From: Branchiostoma floridae
Taxonomy: Eukaryota; Chordata; Leptocardii; Amphioxiformes; Branchiostomatidae
Assembly: GCF_000003815.2 (NCBI RefSeq)
Contig: NC_049980.1
Coordinates: 28,077,273-28,141,272, forward strand
DNA: 64,000 bases
Direction of reading: 5' to 3'
Shown here: positions 48,201 to 57,885 of the stretch, piece after piece
How positions within the stretch are numbered: position 1 is the stretch's first letter
How the letters are laid out: each line of letters starts with the position of its first letter
Position numbers and translations under genes: made by a program
The notes under the pieces: model-generated
Databases searched by the model: none
The model's input: only the letters and a program-made list of their open reading frames with translations
Told to the model about the DNA's origin: nothing

Positions 48201-51165
48201 CTGATGAGCTTGATCCACATGTACATGTGTACATGTCTACAATCATGATGTCAGGTAGATCTACATTAAAATGTCTGATACCATTGAAAAAAACAGCATG
48301 AACAGTTTTACTGTACACACAAAGGTGACAGGCCCTTGGAACATACTCCACACCCTCACCTCTGACTCTCCCTACAGTGTACAGACTTTTGTATGGCACC
48401 ATACAGGGGAAGTGGAAGTGTGCATGTTACAATGGGCGAGATGAATGGCGGTACATTTATGTGCAAAACGTGCCGACTGTGCCCGCTTTGTGTTGGCTTG
48501 CAGTCCCTATGTTAGGTGACTGTTATTGCCTGAGCCTTCATTCATCATGTACTACCCTACCGTTTACTGTGGACAGAAGCAGCCAAGACATTATGTAATA
48601 TTGTACCTTTATACCTTTATACCACATCTAGGAGAGAAGGCTTCAGCCTGTTGTGTCCTGATCTTCTTTCTTCATGTGACATACTTTCGACACTCCAAAT
48701 ATCATAAGATATTGTTTTCATAGATATATGCTGAAACAGATATCAAAGACCTGAAAGACAGCAGCAGATACCTGGAAAAGCAAAAGAAACATTCGGTCTG
48801 TCGTATAAAACAGTGATTCAAGTTATAGAACTGACTTAAGTGGCTAACGTTTAATGTAACCGTTACATTTTGATAACAGTTCATTCATATATAGTTGCCA
48901 GTGATCAGTCTATATCATGATTTAGGTCATGATTTGCTAAACAAATGAGTACAAACTAAGACACCGTTTAATAACAAAACAATCTATCAATAAAATATCA
49001 CATGAATGCTGAATACATCACATGAATGCTATTATAAGACTAGAAAGGGTTAAATATTGCGTTGACGTGCAGCAGAATTTTCAATGACATCATCATTTAT
49101 CATGTCAACACATGCCATGCCGTGACTGAAATGATCGAAAGGATGGATGCAACGTTTCATCTGAATCCCTGACATTCAGAAAACTATAGAAAGTAGAAAC
49201 ACATCACCCAGAAGCACCACTAAACTGTGAATGAAAGCTCGGACAAACCTTTCTTTGTTCACAGATTAGATTGTGACAGAATTTCTGACAGGAGTGCCGG
49301 CTGAACTGCCCGGCAGTATCCATCCTTTCCCGCCAAATTTGTAGGTGCCGTATGACAGATCATTATTTACGCCTGATTTAATTTTTCACTTTTCACTTCA
49401 ATATTTCATTTTTGTCCAAAAACTGGGTACCAACTAATATTTAGAGAGTGGAAATTTTACTGTGATTTATCGTTTTGGGCATCATCTTTCGCCGGTTTGT
49501 AATAGATATTCAAATTTCGAGGCACTTAATTCAACTTATTAAGGCCGGCAATATTCTCCCAAGACAAGATGGCGCATTTTTGGAGGTGAAAAGTTGTGGA
49601 CTTGTCCAGTTCTATCGGTGTTTCACCGCTTTAGATCGTTGTTACAACAGCTTGGAGGCGAATCAACATTTTAGTAAACTTAATGATGTATTTGACCCCA
49701 GTTCCATTGCTGTACCGGAGAGTTAGCTAATGAATGAACCTAAATACCGGGGGGTCGGGAGGGGGGTCACTCCAAACTCTGATTATGCCTTTGGCCACTT
49801 TTCAGAAACCCAGTTTTCAGATCAACCTGTTACAATGTAATGATGGGCAGTAATGTTTTACGTCGGAAAATGTAGTACTTGATCCTTTTCATGTGTGAAA
49901 TCATGATTTTTGACTTTGTGGTTTCTTCCTTCGTGGTAAATTTATAATACTTTTGTACTGTAGTAGGTTAAAAATCATGCCCGTAGCCAGGATTTTGGTT
50001 GGGGGGGTTCTTTTTAGTACTTGCTGGACCATCGAGCGCCGCAGGCGCGAGACTCACGCCGAAGGCGTGAGCTGCCTAGGGGGGTCCGGGGGCATGCTCC
50101 CCCGGAGAAAATTGAAATCTTGACCCTCTGAAACGCCATTTCCTGCATTATGACGGGCAAAATTCGCTGGCTAAGTTTAATGGAATTTCTATTAAAAAAA
50201 CAGAAGACTTTTGGCATAAGTCTTTGAGGCCGACTCCCCCGACATATTTTCACCATGTCCGACACCAAAGGCGAGAGGCGTCGCAATGAGGTCCGGGCGA
50301 ATTTTGAAATCTCGACCCTCTGAAAAGCCATTTCCTGCACTTTCTGGAGCAAATTTTGCTGATAGACTCAGTAAAATTGAATGAAATGTCTATAAGTGAA
50401 AAATGCATGTCAGTCATGCCTTTGAAAAAAAATCTTGGACATGAAAAAGTGGACCTTTGAGCCTGAAAAAGCGGACCTTTAAGCGTGTGGGGGGGTTCTT
50501 CCGAACCCCCCGAACCCCCCCTGGCTACGGGCATGAAAATTCTTGGTGATAAGAATATCCGAGTATTTTCTTCTAAGGTCACAAACATGATAATGTTTTT
50601 GTCAAGATTTGTCTTGTTTTACTGATGTGTCGACTGAATGAATGGATTGATTGATTGATTGATTGGTACCAGTATTTATATGCAGACAGATAGCTATATC
50701 ATCATTTTGTGAATGTGAACATATTCAAACTTTTTTTTAGTTGAAAGTCAATTGTCGTGCACCTTTTTTATCAATGAGAACTGGGTTCTATACCGATCGT
50801 TTCAGCTCAAAGCAACATTGAAGTCTTCACCCAGGTTTCTTTATACTTCTAAAGATTTATTCCCCAAGTATCTAATTTTAAACAACTTGTTCAACAAAAT
50901 CAATAAACAGTTACATGGCAGGAATGCTACATTACCATAAATCTGACTCCTGTATTCACACTGTATTCTCCTCTCTTCCAGGGACGCCGGTAAATCGTAT
51001 CCCCATCATGGCCAAGCAGACCCTAGATCTCTACCAGCTGTTCAACCTGGTGGTGGAGAGAGGGGGCCTCGTGGAGGTCATCAACAAGAAACTCTGGCGG
51101 GAGATCACCAAGGGTCTCAACCTGCCGTCCTCCATCACAAGTGCTGCTTTTACCCTTAGAACACA
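23857..51165 (+). CDS. ARID3: ARID3 / dead ringer-like transcription factor, 5' part (three exons)
   Basis: ARID3 proteins (Drosophila Dead ringer; vertebrate ARID3A/B/C) bind AT-rich DNA through an extended ARID domain and regulate development. Coding exons seen are 23857-24249, 34936-35008 and 50982-51165, giving 216 complete codons and a split glutamine codon. The N terminus is acidic and proline-rich. ARID motifs in order are WSFQEQFKQ, LYEIDDDPKRKEFLDNLF, GTPVNRIPIMAKQ, GGLVEVINKKLWREITKGLN and SITSAAFTLRTQ, very close to vertebrate ARID3A. The rest of the ARID and the REKLES region are beyond the window. Intron phases are 0, 1 and 2. The start is chosen because MK......MESLQRQ resembles the vertebrate N terminus; a second in-frame ATG is at 23893. 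No human-type A/B/C assignment is possible here. Confidence 0.94.
24250..29092 (+). other. ARID3 intron 1, first part
   Basis: No coding exon is supported. A G17 tract occurs at 24490-24506. The segment from about 24.7 to 28.6 kb is mostly single-copy, with scattered homeodomain-type (TAATTA, TTAATG), GATA and E-box words, and may hold enhancers. That is inference only. The 82-codon frame at 25743-25991 has no splice sites or recognised domain. Confidence 0.4.
29093..29197 (+). CDS. candidate alternative ARID3 exon in intron 1
   Basis: A 105-bp segment is flanked by an excellent acceptor (ccccctgattcctctctacacag) and a donor (GAG|gtgaag). Only one frame is open for its full 35 codons, beginning KQRKIPAALDSM and ending QYMTALNE, and that frame is the one compatible with the phase-0 intron. 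Inclusion would place 35 residues between FKQ and LYE in the extended ARID. Alternatively, the ATG at 29126, with A at -3, could make it an alternative first exon. I recognise no homologue. A chance open frame remains possible. Confidence 0.4.
29250..29830 (+). repeat. tandem repeat, four copies of about 130-165 bp
   Basis: Anchors AGAAGAGTG at about 29253, 29409, 29574 and 29706 are each followed by a TCTTC/TTTTC block, TTTGTTTTGATTCAT and GTGCTCCA. The first three copies also carry CTTTCTGTCAGGGCAAGA between units. The cluster starts 55 bp after the candidate exon. Confidence 0.88.
29831..32514 (+). other. ARID3 intron 1, middle part
   Basis: No exon is supported. Several stretches (about 30570-31060 and 31900-32330) are low in repeats, with TTTATG, GATA and TTATAA words, and read like conserved noncoding sequence. 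This cannot be tested without another genome. A GGCTGGCTGGCTG run is at about 31942. Confidence 0.35.
32515..32970 (+). repeat. tandem repeat, three copies of about 150 bp
   Basis: Copies start ACTAGTAGTAGGGGCATG at about 32518, 32663 and 32822. They share GTCTTAAGATCGCAAACTGA, GGCCCGGTAGTCCAGTG (lost in the third) and GACTCCTTGTCG. The first two are nearly identical. Confidence 0.92.
33012..33158. mobile_element. fold-back element with arms of about 65 bp
   Basis: The left arm (about 33013-33076) is the reverse complement of the right arm (about 33090-33156) with scattered mismatches. The inner GACGTCTTTTTCTGTCAGCT-type block is nearly perfect and the loop is about 13 bases. A single arm of the same family is at 17487-17553, supporting a dispersed short inverted-repeat element. 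Confidence 0.75.
33160..34935 (+). other. ARID3 intron 1, last part
   Basis: No additional exon is supported. The 146-codon minus-strand frame at 33633-34073 has no recognisable domain. The segment ends in ccttctcttgtcttacag, the acceptor of exon 2. Confidence 0.5.
34936..35008 (+). CDS. ARID3: ARID3 coding exon 2
   Basis: The 73-bp exon (24 codons plus one base) encodes LYEIDDDPKRKEFLDNLFTF and MQKR, the first helix of the ARID. The acceptor is gtcttacag and the donor AGAG|gtaagg. Sequence and phase match the family exactly. Confidence 0.95.
35009..36399 (+). other. ARID3 intron 2, first part
   Basis: No exon or named repeat is recognised. The 90-codon frame at 35399-35671 has no splice signals or domain. 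Confidence 0.45.
36400..37160 (+). repeat. tandem repeat, about four copies of 187-211 bp
   Basis: AGCAAACCATACACCACT-type anchors at 36541, 36734, 36921 and 37132 are spaced 193, 187 and 211 bp. Each unit also has GAGAACA..TTTT, GGCTAGTTG, GCCGAAACGACACATGGTAG and ACTATTAGCTAACTATAG. Half-units with the GGCTAGTTGTTCCCATCTCTCC part recur to about 37660. Confidence 0.9.
37380..37660 (+). repeat. degenerate continuation of the 190-bp repeat
   Basis: Three short blocks repeat AGAG.GCATTTTTC.GG.TAGTT and CCCATCTCTCC. They resemble the middle of the preceding repeat units, separated from them by an AT-rich insertion (37140-37380). Confidence 0.6.
37661..38884 (+). other. ARID3 intron 2, no feature seen
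   Basis: Mostly AT-rich, without exons or clear repeats. A GCGCGACAAAC word occurs in inverted orientation at about 38738-38751 and 38780-38790. Confidence 0.4.
38885..39450 (+). repeat. diverged tandem repeat, four copies of about 110-170 bp
   Basis: Anchors related to TAGGAGATGCGCTTCAAC occur at about 38907, 39044, 39152 and 39321. Linked words are AACGAGCA (before), and AAAACGTCAAA, GAGGTATAGTTTGCCA and ACTGTAAAATGATTG (after). Confidence 0.75.
39451..47949 (+). other. ARID3 intron 2, large low-repeat block
   Basis: About 8.5 kb with no supported exon. It includes a C15 tract (40016-40030), a (GTAT)n run (about 43175-43195) and GA-rich sequence (about 43288-43320). Segments at about 40.2-40.8, 42.8-43.8, 44.55-45.0, 45.9-46.4 and 46.9-47.4 kb are single-copy and evenly mixed in composition, with many TAATTA, ATTA, GATAA and CAATCA words. 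They are candidates for conserved enhancers (inference). Confidence 0.35.
47950..48020 (-). mobile_element. tRNA-derived SINE head or pseudo-tRNA
   Basis: On the minus strand TGGCGCAGCAGTTAGC (A-box-like, plus positions 47992-48007) is followed by GGGTTTGAATCCC (B-box-like, 47962-47974), with tRNA-like spacing. The acceptor stem does not pair well, and no anticodon arm can be assigned confidently. It is therefore a SINE promoter remnant, not a tRNA gene. Confidence 0.6.
48021..49975 (+). other. ARID3 intron 2, late part
   Basis: No exon is supported. A 450-bp stretch (about 49290-49740) is single-copy with AT-rich homeodomain-type words and may be regulatory. Nothing else is recognised. Confidence 0.35.
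49976..50535. mobile_element. 560-bp MITE with terminal inverted repeats
   Basis: The ends are CATGCCCGTAGCCAGG (49976-49991) and its exact reverse complement (50520-50535), flanked by AAAAT direct repeats (49971-49975 and 50536-50540), so a 5-bp target duplication is likely. Inside are a GC hairpin near 50036-50075 and two diverged direct copies of a 60-bp block (about 50105-50165 and 50297-50358). There is no transposase. Minus-strand frames of 112 codons here are not genes. Confidence 0.85.
50536..50981 (+). other. end of ARID3 intron 2
   Basis: It includes a short (TGAT)n run (about 50648-50665) and ends ctgtattctcctctcttccag, a strong acceptor. Confidence 0.7.
50982..51165 (+). CDS. ARID3: ARID3 coding exon 3 (core of ARID domain)
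   Basis: The 184-bp exon completes a glycine codon and encodes TPVNRIPIMAKQTLDLYQLF, then NLVVERGGLVEVINKKLW, REITKGLNLPSSITSAAFTL and RTQ, helices 2 to 5 of the ARID and its DNA-contact loop. The donor is ACACA|gtgagt (phase 2). The next exon is outside the window. Confidence 0.96.
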
Positions 51166-52633
51166 GTGAGTATTTCTGTCTACTACATCTCCTATGCCCC
51201 CTAACCCTGAATCAAGGCTGGTAAACGAAGGAGGTACAGATACAGATACAGATTCACCCGGACGGAAGACCTGGTGCATCCCTCGTCTTGTAATCAGCCA
51301 GCGAAAGGGTATGTCACCCCATAAGGGGCGGTATAACCCTGTCGTGGGTAAGTATGTCAACTGACAATGACAGACACAGATACAGAGTTTTCGTAAAGAT
51401 AAAAGCCTCCTTGGGTAGATTGACATGTTAGCTTGAGATTCAACCTTGTCAAGCAATAGTCTGCCCCAATCCACACTCCAGTTTGAAAGCAAGACAGTTG
51501 GAAAGCACTGGAGCTAAACAGGGCTTGATCTCAGGCTACTACTGTACCAGCCTTAAGTTTCATAATCCACAACTGTTGTTTTTACAGCTGGTATGTACAA
51601 ATACAGAAATGAAAAGATGTACATTGATTTTGCCATTGCAAGTTAAATTTTTGTCCCTACACTTTTCAAGGAATATGCTGCTCCAGGCTCCATCATCTTA
51701 GATGATAGATTCTATGAAAATTAATTGAAAGTTTCCAAAGAATCTATCATCTAAGATAATAGAGCCTCGAGCATGTTATGGAACCTAGCATATTCCTAGC
51801 ATATTCCTTGAAAGCGTATCCATCTGTGCATCATCTAGTGATCTACTTGAAATGGCTGAAATCCCTACAAGTACAACTTAGAATATTGAATGTAAATGCG
51901 ACTGATACAGATTGACCAGGATTATAAATGTAAAGTTAAGAATATCCATTTGGAAGGTGAAACCTTTTCCCAGGTAGGACACAGTCAGCCAGCCACCTGT
52001 TGCACCACAGCTGCCCCACAGTGTGTAAAATTGCCCAGATGTAGATGTACAGTAATCCATGTGTGTTTGTGTTTCACAACGGTGTTAACCTCCATCACAT
52101 ATCAGTCATGCAGTGTTGAATCCGCCAGGCCCTTTGTTAGCAATGTGTCGTTCGAAACCTGTAATTTTCTGGCCAAGCTGTTTAACTATATAATTTTCCA
52201 GTCGGTGATGATAAGACGATATATTAGATGTCGGGACCAGGTGGCTCAATATACCTTTTTGTCTCTATATATGACCTTTTGCCTGAGGTCTAATTGCAAG
52301 TTACATCATGTATCTGTTTGCAACAGTTCTACAGAAATATTTCTAACAACTCTTCTGTTTTCAAACTTAACTACAAGTTACAACTTGCTTATGTTAAAGT
52401 ACAGAATCATTTTTCAAAGAGAGCCCAAATAGGAAAAAAAACCCAATTAAGTAATCATTGGTAGGAATCAACTGCTGAAAGATGGAGCATGGTATCAGTA
52501 GCACAGCTCTCTTCAAGATGTTCTATTTTTGGTAAAAAAATAAAAATGCAGTTATCTGGGTTTAAAAAAAGCAACTTTTCGTCCACATTCAATGGATCCA
52601 ATCAGTACTAATTGTAACCACTTGGATTTTAGG
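51166..52633 (+). other. start of ARID3 intron 3
   Basis: It contains the fold-back at 51664-51814. The 178-codon frame at 51896-52432 is the longest in the intron but has no recognisable domain and no splice context. Confidence 0.5.
51664..51814. repeat. interrupted palindrome
   Basis: Inner arms 51686-51713 and 51739-51766 (28 bp, about two mismatches, CATCTTAGATGATAGATTCT core) and outer arms TTTCAAGGAATATGCT (about 51664-51680) and 51798-51814 are reverse complements. Together they form a fold-back with an insertion on the right side. Confidence 0.75.
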
Positions 52634-52768
52634 CACTCACTCACTCACTCACTCACTCACTCACTCACTCACTCACTCACTCACTCACTCACTCACTCAC
52701 TCACTCACTCACTCACTCACTCACTCACTCACTCACTCACACACACTCACTCACTCACTCACTCACAC
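52634..52768 (+). repeat. (CACT)n microsatellite, about 135 bp
   Basis: A nearly pure CACT tetranucleotide run with a few CACA interruptions near its 3' end. The frame reading LTHSLTHS is repeat-derived. Confidence 0.97.
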
Positions 52769-55700
52769 AAGCCCTAAGTTAAAATGAATTCAGTAGTTAA
52801 GTCAGTGCAGCTATAGAATTGAACTTTTGCTCATGTAGCCAGCAAGTTTCATCAAGTTGGGAATACATTTATGCCAAGATAAAACATTAGCGCCCACATT
52901 GTAAGCACATCCCAGATTCCATTAGTAACTGGCCAAAGAGCAAGAGTTTCCCATTCCACAACCTCCTGTGGTCATCTCATGTATTCCCCCGAGCTGAAAG
53001 TGAACTTAATGATCGACATGGCCCGGCTTAGCCTTTGTTATTATCAGATGGGGCCGTACCCCTCCCGCTGATGTAGCGATCTCCGGGCCGGGGCTAAGTG
53101 GCTACAGACGATCATGCCTCATCCGACCACGCGGAGCACTCCCCAGAGGGCCATGTTATCAAACCTACAGGCAGCATTCATTCACAGAATCAATTTTACC
53201 ACCCTAATCTCCCGAGGTCATCGAGCATATATATTTGATATCCTGCTGCCAGTACAATTTCCTTTTACTCGGGGTGCCGTTGACTGGCAGACGAGGACGG
53301 CCATAAAGCGCAGGTATTTATCCATGCCGCTGCTCGGCTCAATGTTGCAATTGGGATTGGGATGATGGAATGTTGATTAAAAGGGGTCAGAAGGTGGTTG
53401 TAAGACAGGTGCTCTCCATTATTGTTGCCATCACCTTGGCCGTACATCACTACCCAGTCCACCTGCAACGTGCCTCGGCCTTTTGCGCTCATACGAATGT
53501 ACCCCCACGTCCTTTGTCATTCAAGATGCACTCCCTCCACAAGCAAATAAAAAGGACCAAAGGCGCTTTGATGCCAGCTTTTTTTCGGATTCAATTAATT
53601 CCCATCATTGTGCGGGGCGAAGGCCGCACCTGTGCGCTGATCCCCTCTCCGTGCCCAACATCAAATGTTTGGTATCTCGCATCCAGACATGTTCGCCATG
53701 GCTTCGGCAAAGAAAACAAACATGACGCCAAGGCATGTCCATCTTTACACTTTTACACACTATTTCTTTTAAGCTATTATTAATTAACCATGAACGTGGC
53801 TGCCCGGGGGTTACGTATGCTCCCCTTTGAAGTTTGACATCAGTCCACAGACGTTTTAACATTTGATCTCCCTGCATGTGCTGGATCATGTTGGGAATGA
53901 CGTGGGGAAGATTAAAAGTGTTTAAGGCAGTCAGACTTGACTAGGACATTATAAATCCCCCCATGTCACATATCACAATACCCCGGTTGTGCTGGCATTA
54001 AACACTGGCTGGGCCCTGTTCCCACCGAGTTTGAGTGCATCCAGTTAGCACCTCTCTAGGAAGTGCCCATCTCTAACCAGCATCTTACACGATAAGTCTC
54101 GCGGAGAGTAAACAGAATGCCTGCGCGTACGCAGGTGATGCACCGTGTACATTAGGCGAGCCATCCTCGATATTGGGAGAGATAAGTGGTGCAGGGAGAA
54201 GTATGAGAGGTGATTTAGGAATGTCTGGGAGTGGTGCTGCTTTAATTGCCTGAAATCAGATCTTATCGAGGCCGGAGAGTTACATTGTCTGGGCCAGTTT
54301 GGCCGTGGGCAGACATCGTGTAATCCGATTTACCGGAGTAAATATGTTTACACTCCTGCGTGGTTTTACACTCCGCGCTGACACGCACTTGGATGTCGTC
54401 TTAGACACAGCAGCATTGCTGGGCATTGTTGTCTGTCCATTTGTGTGTTTACTCCTGGGGTCCACTTACATGTCCCAACACAGAGCGCCCCACCACATCG
54501 GGCCACTCGATCCCCGAATGGGGAGGTAAAATCCACACCGCGATTTCGTAATATCAATCTGCCCCCAACTTCATAACGCGGCGCCATTCACGGCCACGGC
54601 CGGTTCAATGGCAGCGCCTCACAATGTGGGACAATGGGGGTCCAGATTGGGCTGATAATTCTGCTTATTTTACACCCCTGGCGGACAGACGGCCAGACAG
54701 AACCTCATCAATCTCGATCAGGCCTTTCATCAACAAACACATCTCACATCAGCGCAGGTAGCAGATGGTACTTCCCAGCCGGAGGAGCCGCGTCTCCGAA
54801 ACCCAATCTGTGGGGGACCCTACCTGATTTATGCTTCATATCACGGCTCTGATTGCACGGTAATTGTGCTTTTAAGCCCCCTGCGTTCGGGCCAGTTCAT
54901 GCCACGCTTGGCATCATTTTAGTTAGGGGAATCAGATGCATTTGCACTGATCAGCTAATAGCCGTAATCCAATATATTTGACCCGCCTGCCCCTGTTTCA
55001 GCACTTCTTTCAGCCTCTTGATTTCTATCAAAATATTCGGAGCTTGATGTCCTGGATGTGTGTTTGGGCCCTGCCAGACTTCAAAAGAGATCAGGGGCCG
55101 TTCTGCTACCTGAATTACTCATCAATTGAATTTTTTCGAGGGGCGAAAACACTGGGAATAATGCATGTAATGCGCGGCGTGAAACTCAATTCGCTTGGGG
55201 ATTCAATGCATGTCTGCACCCAATAGCCCCGCTGATCCCACTTTCAATTGGTTTCCTTGCCCGTACATGGAGGACATACTTTAATACATGTACCCGGCGG
55301 ATTCGGGGTAGGGCTAACCGAGCAGCACACAACTTAATGCAATGGTCCACACCAGCTCTAAATCCATTTTCCAGGCCATTACTGGCACAGCCGGCAGGAG
55401 TCAGGGTTAAGCATGGTGAAAACTTGGGGCTGGAGACTCGGCGAGACTCGGGGATTGACCTCTACATGCCGCTTACTGACATCGATAAGCAGCACTGTGG
55501 TGCTTTATATTGGGAAGAATAAGAGCAAATTAAAGCTTTTCCGGTGGCATTTTTTCATACTGACCAAATGTATATTCTGTTCAGGAAAGGATTTTTTTTA
55601 CTCTACAGTCAGTCTAAAGCCACAGGAAACCCTCTATCAGGTCTTGCAAATATCAATATGTTATGAACAATTATACACTACTTCAATGTCAACTCTGTCA

Positions 55701-56606
55701 CTTGCATATTGGGTATATTGAAAACTTGGAAGGAAAAGTTCAAGTTGACAGCTGTTAGTGAAAATTAATTTAATGGGCAAGATTGCTAGGCAACATTGCA
55801 AAGATATGTATGTATGATCCGATGTCTGCAGTAAAAGCAGATATTTAGCATGAAATATTTTATAACTGCTGGAACAACTCTAAAACAGCTACTGTCGCCC
55901 CTCATCAAACTTTTCTGAAGCGGCCCTGCCACGACGAGAGCTGTTTGACCCGGGTTGCCCTGCTCTGCATGCTTTTAGGTTTTACTCCAAACTGGTGACA
56001 GTCCCTGCTAAACCCAATTTGACAAACTTTCCTATAGCTTAAACTCCACAAACATTAACAGCCTTCATCCCACTTAAACAATATTTCTTGTTTGTACGTC
56101 TTCGGAGGGCGGCGGGGCCGTGCTTAAGGCTCCAAGTTCAGACGTCAGCGCTGGCAGATGTTTACATGCGGGAACGAACTTGGGACAAAGCCGGATTTCT
56201 GTATATAAAAAGGGCCTGATTAACTGATTTGAATCCATTAGGGCATTTTGGGATGGAGGATCCCGGGTTAAGAAGGTTAACCATTCTGCGTGCTGACAAC
56301 AGCTGGTTTTGCTCCCCGGCAGAATCTGTTTTAGCAAAGTCCCCAGGATGAATTAAACAAACATGAAGGGTGGATTTTGATGGTGGGCTCCTCGAGCCTC
56401 CTCATGCAGGCCTGCAGTATGTCCATGCCTCCTGATTACACCACACCACTTTTTCTTTCAAACAAATAACTTTTACTTGCAACATGTAGTTGGCACGGGC
56501 ATGCTCGCTGCCAACCCTATCCACCATTGTAGACACGTGCGTTTGTAATGCCAAAAGGTTAGATGTACCTCCACAGGGCAGGGATTGAAATTCATTTTGA
56601 GGAATA
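52769..56606 (+). other. ARID3 intron 3, low-repeat block
   Basis: About 3.8 kb without supported exons. The interval of about 52.95-55.4 kb is GC-balanced and single-copy, with many GATAA, CAATTA, TTTGAT and CACCTG-type words. It is the most enhancer-like long stretch in the window by eye. This is inference, untested here. Confidence 0.35.
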
Positions 56607-57184
56607 CGAGGGGCGTGCAATTAGTAATGGTCCTGACCCATTTCCCATAGCAGGAGATTAATGAAACTTGGCACAGTTATTAGTCTTTCTCTTCATAGGA
56701 ATCACGCAGAGTTATGCATTTCTCCCATCGTTTGATGCAGCTCTGGACACCGATTTTGTAGGACACCCCAGGTTGGTCCTCCAACTGATGCCTCATCAAT
56801 GGCACAAGAGGGACGACCAGGTCTGGGAGCTGTTTCCACAGACTTCCAGCCACGTTTGAATTCAGGATGCCAGCGTTTTACAAGGTCATATGATGGGGCA
56901 TCATCACCATAAGTTTCATTTATTTCATCAAAAGTCTTCTTTGGTGTGCGTCCTTTCAAATACAAAAACCGGATCACTGCGCGACACTCAACTGGTTCCA
57001 TTTCACACCTGGTCCATTTCGCACCTGACTAAGTTCAAACACCAGTAAATCAGAAACCACAATTAGTTCAGAGCTGTCTTTTGCAACATAACCCATAGAG
57101 ATATGAAGTATTACACATACAAAATTTCATTTAGATCAGACAACTGGAAGTGGGTCAGGACCATTACTTATTGCACGCCCCTCG
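56607..57184 (-). mobile_element. internally deleted mariner element
   Basis: Terminal inverted repeats of 34 bp (56607-56640 and 57151-57184, beginning CGAGGGGCGTGCAAT) differ at one position and are flanked by TA on both sides (56605-56606, 57185-57186), the mariner target duplication. The 578-bp element keeps both ends of the transposase gene but lacks the catalytic DD(D) core, so it can move only with help from another copy. Confidence 0.92.
56680..57001 (-). pseudogene. mariner transposase remnant
   Basis: Reading from 57001, the first 75 or so codons are the DNA-binding N terminus (MEPVECRAVIRFLYLKGRTP, APSYDLVKRW, EFKRGW, GRPS). A deletion junction near 56760-56785 then removes about 250 codons. 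The C-terminal end CIKRWEKCITLRDSYEEKD (minus strand, stop at 56680-56682) follows in a different frame. The open frame as read continues out of register to 56702. Intact mariner transposases are about 340-350 residues. Confidence 0.88.
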
Positions 57185-57687
57185 TATGTGCACTAGTGCA
57201 CCTAACCCAGAAATTGATAGGTGAAAACTTTGGGACGCACAACATAAGATAAAACATAATCAGTAAAACCAAACCTCGATATCATTTTTTATTACTGCCT
57301 GGCTCTTAAGAGCTTGAATCTGAAATTCTGTAAGTTAAAAGTTTGAAACATTCTGCAACAAAGGTTTTACTATTTTGGGGACTTAAATGTCAAGTCATGC
57401 TGTAAACTAGGGTATGATATTGTATGTGTAAATGTGTTATCCTCCAGAAATATATAGGTACACTGGTGTACCCACATTCGAAAAGTATGTGCACAGCTTC
57501 AAGTTTGGTTGCACAAAAGTGCAGTAATCTAAATGTACCCAGTTGCAGTATTTCCCTTAACAGGGAGAAGGTCAAAAGTATTCTATTGTGATATGTCACG
57601 TCAGTACATGATGTGTGCAACCTTTGCCATTAGTGTATTGTGAGCTAAACCACTGCAGCTTTTCACTTCATTTCCTGCATTGTTCCC
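57185..57687 (+). other. ARID3 intron 3 after the mariner
   Basis: No exon or repeat recognised. Confidence 0.4.
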
Positions 57688-57885
57688 ATTATGATGTCTC
57701 CTGGACGGAAGGCCATTTTTTATGTTGTCATGGCAGATGCCCATAGTGTCTTGACCTGGCACAATTGAAATCAGTTTTCTGAGATTATGTCTGACGGACA
57801 CAAGGCCATTTTTTGTTAAGGCAGATGCCCATACTATGTTGACCAACTGTGTCACAATTAAAGTAGTTTTCTGCTCCACATTATG
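57688..57885 (+). repeat. tandem duplication of about 95 bp
   Basis: Two copies share ATTATG.TGTC...GACGGA, AAGGCCATTTTTT, GGCAGATGCCCATA, TTGACC, CACAATT and AGTTTTCTG. They start near 57688 and 57784. Confidence 0.8.

Noticed and set aside
50014-50588. Two overlapping 112-codon minus-strand frames
   Set aside because: They lie almost wholly within the MITE and derive from its duplicated internal blocks.
51896-52432. 178-codon plus-strand open frame in ARID3 intron 3
   Set aside because: It is cysteine- and threonine-rich low-information sequence with no recognised family, and its start and end coincide with no splice or promoter signals.
52592-52777. Reading frame of LTHS repeats
   Set aside because: Pure translation of the CACT microsatellite.
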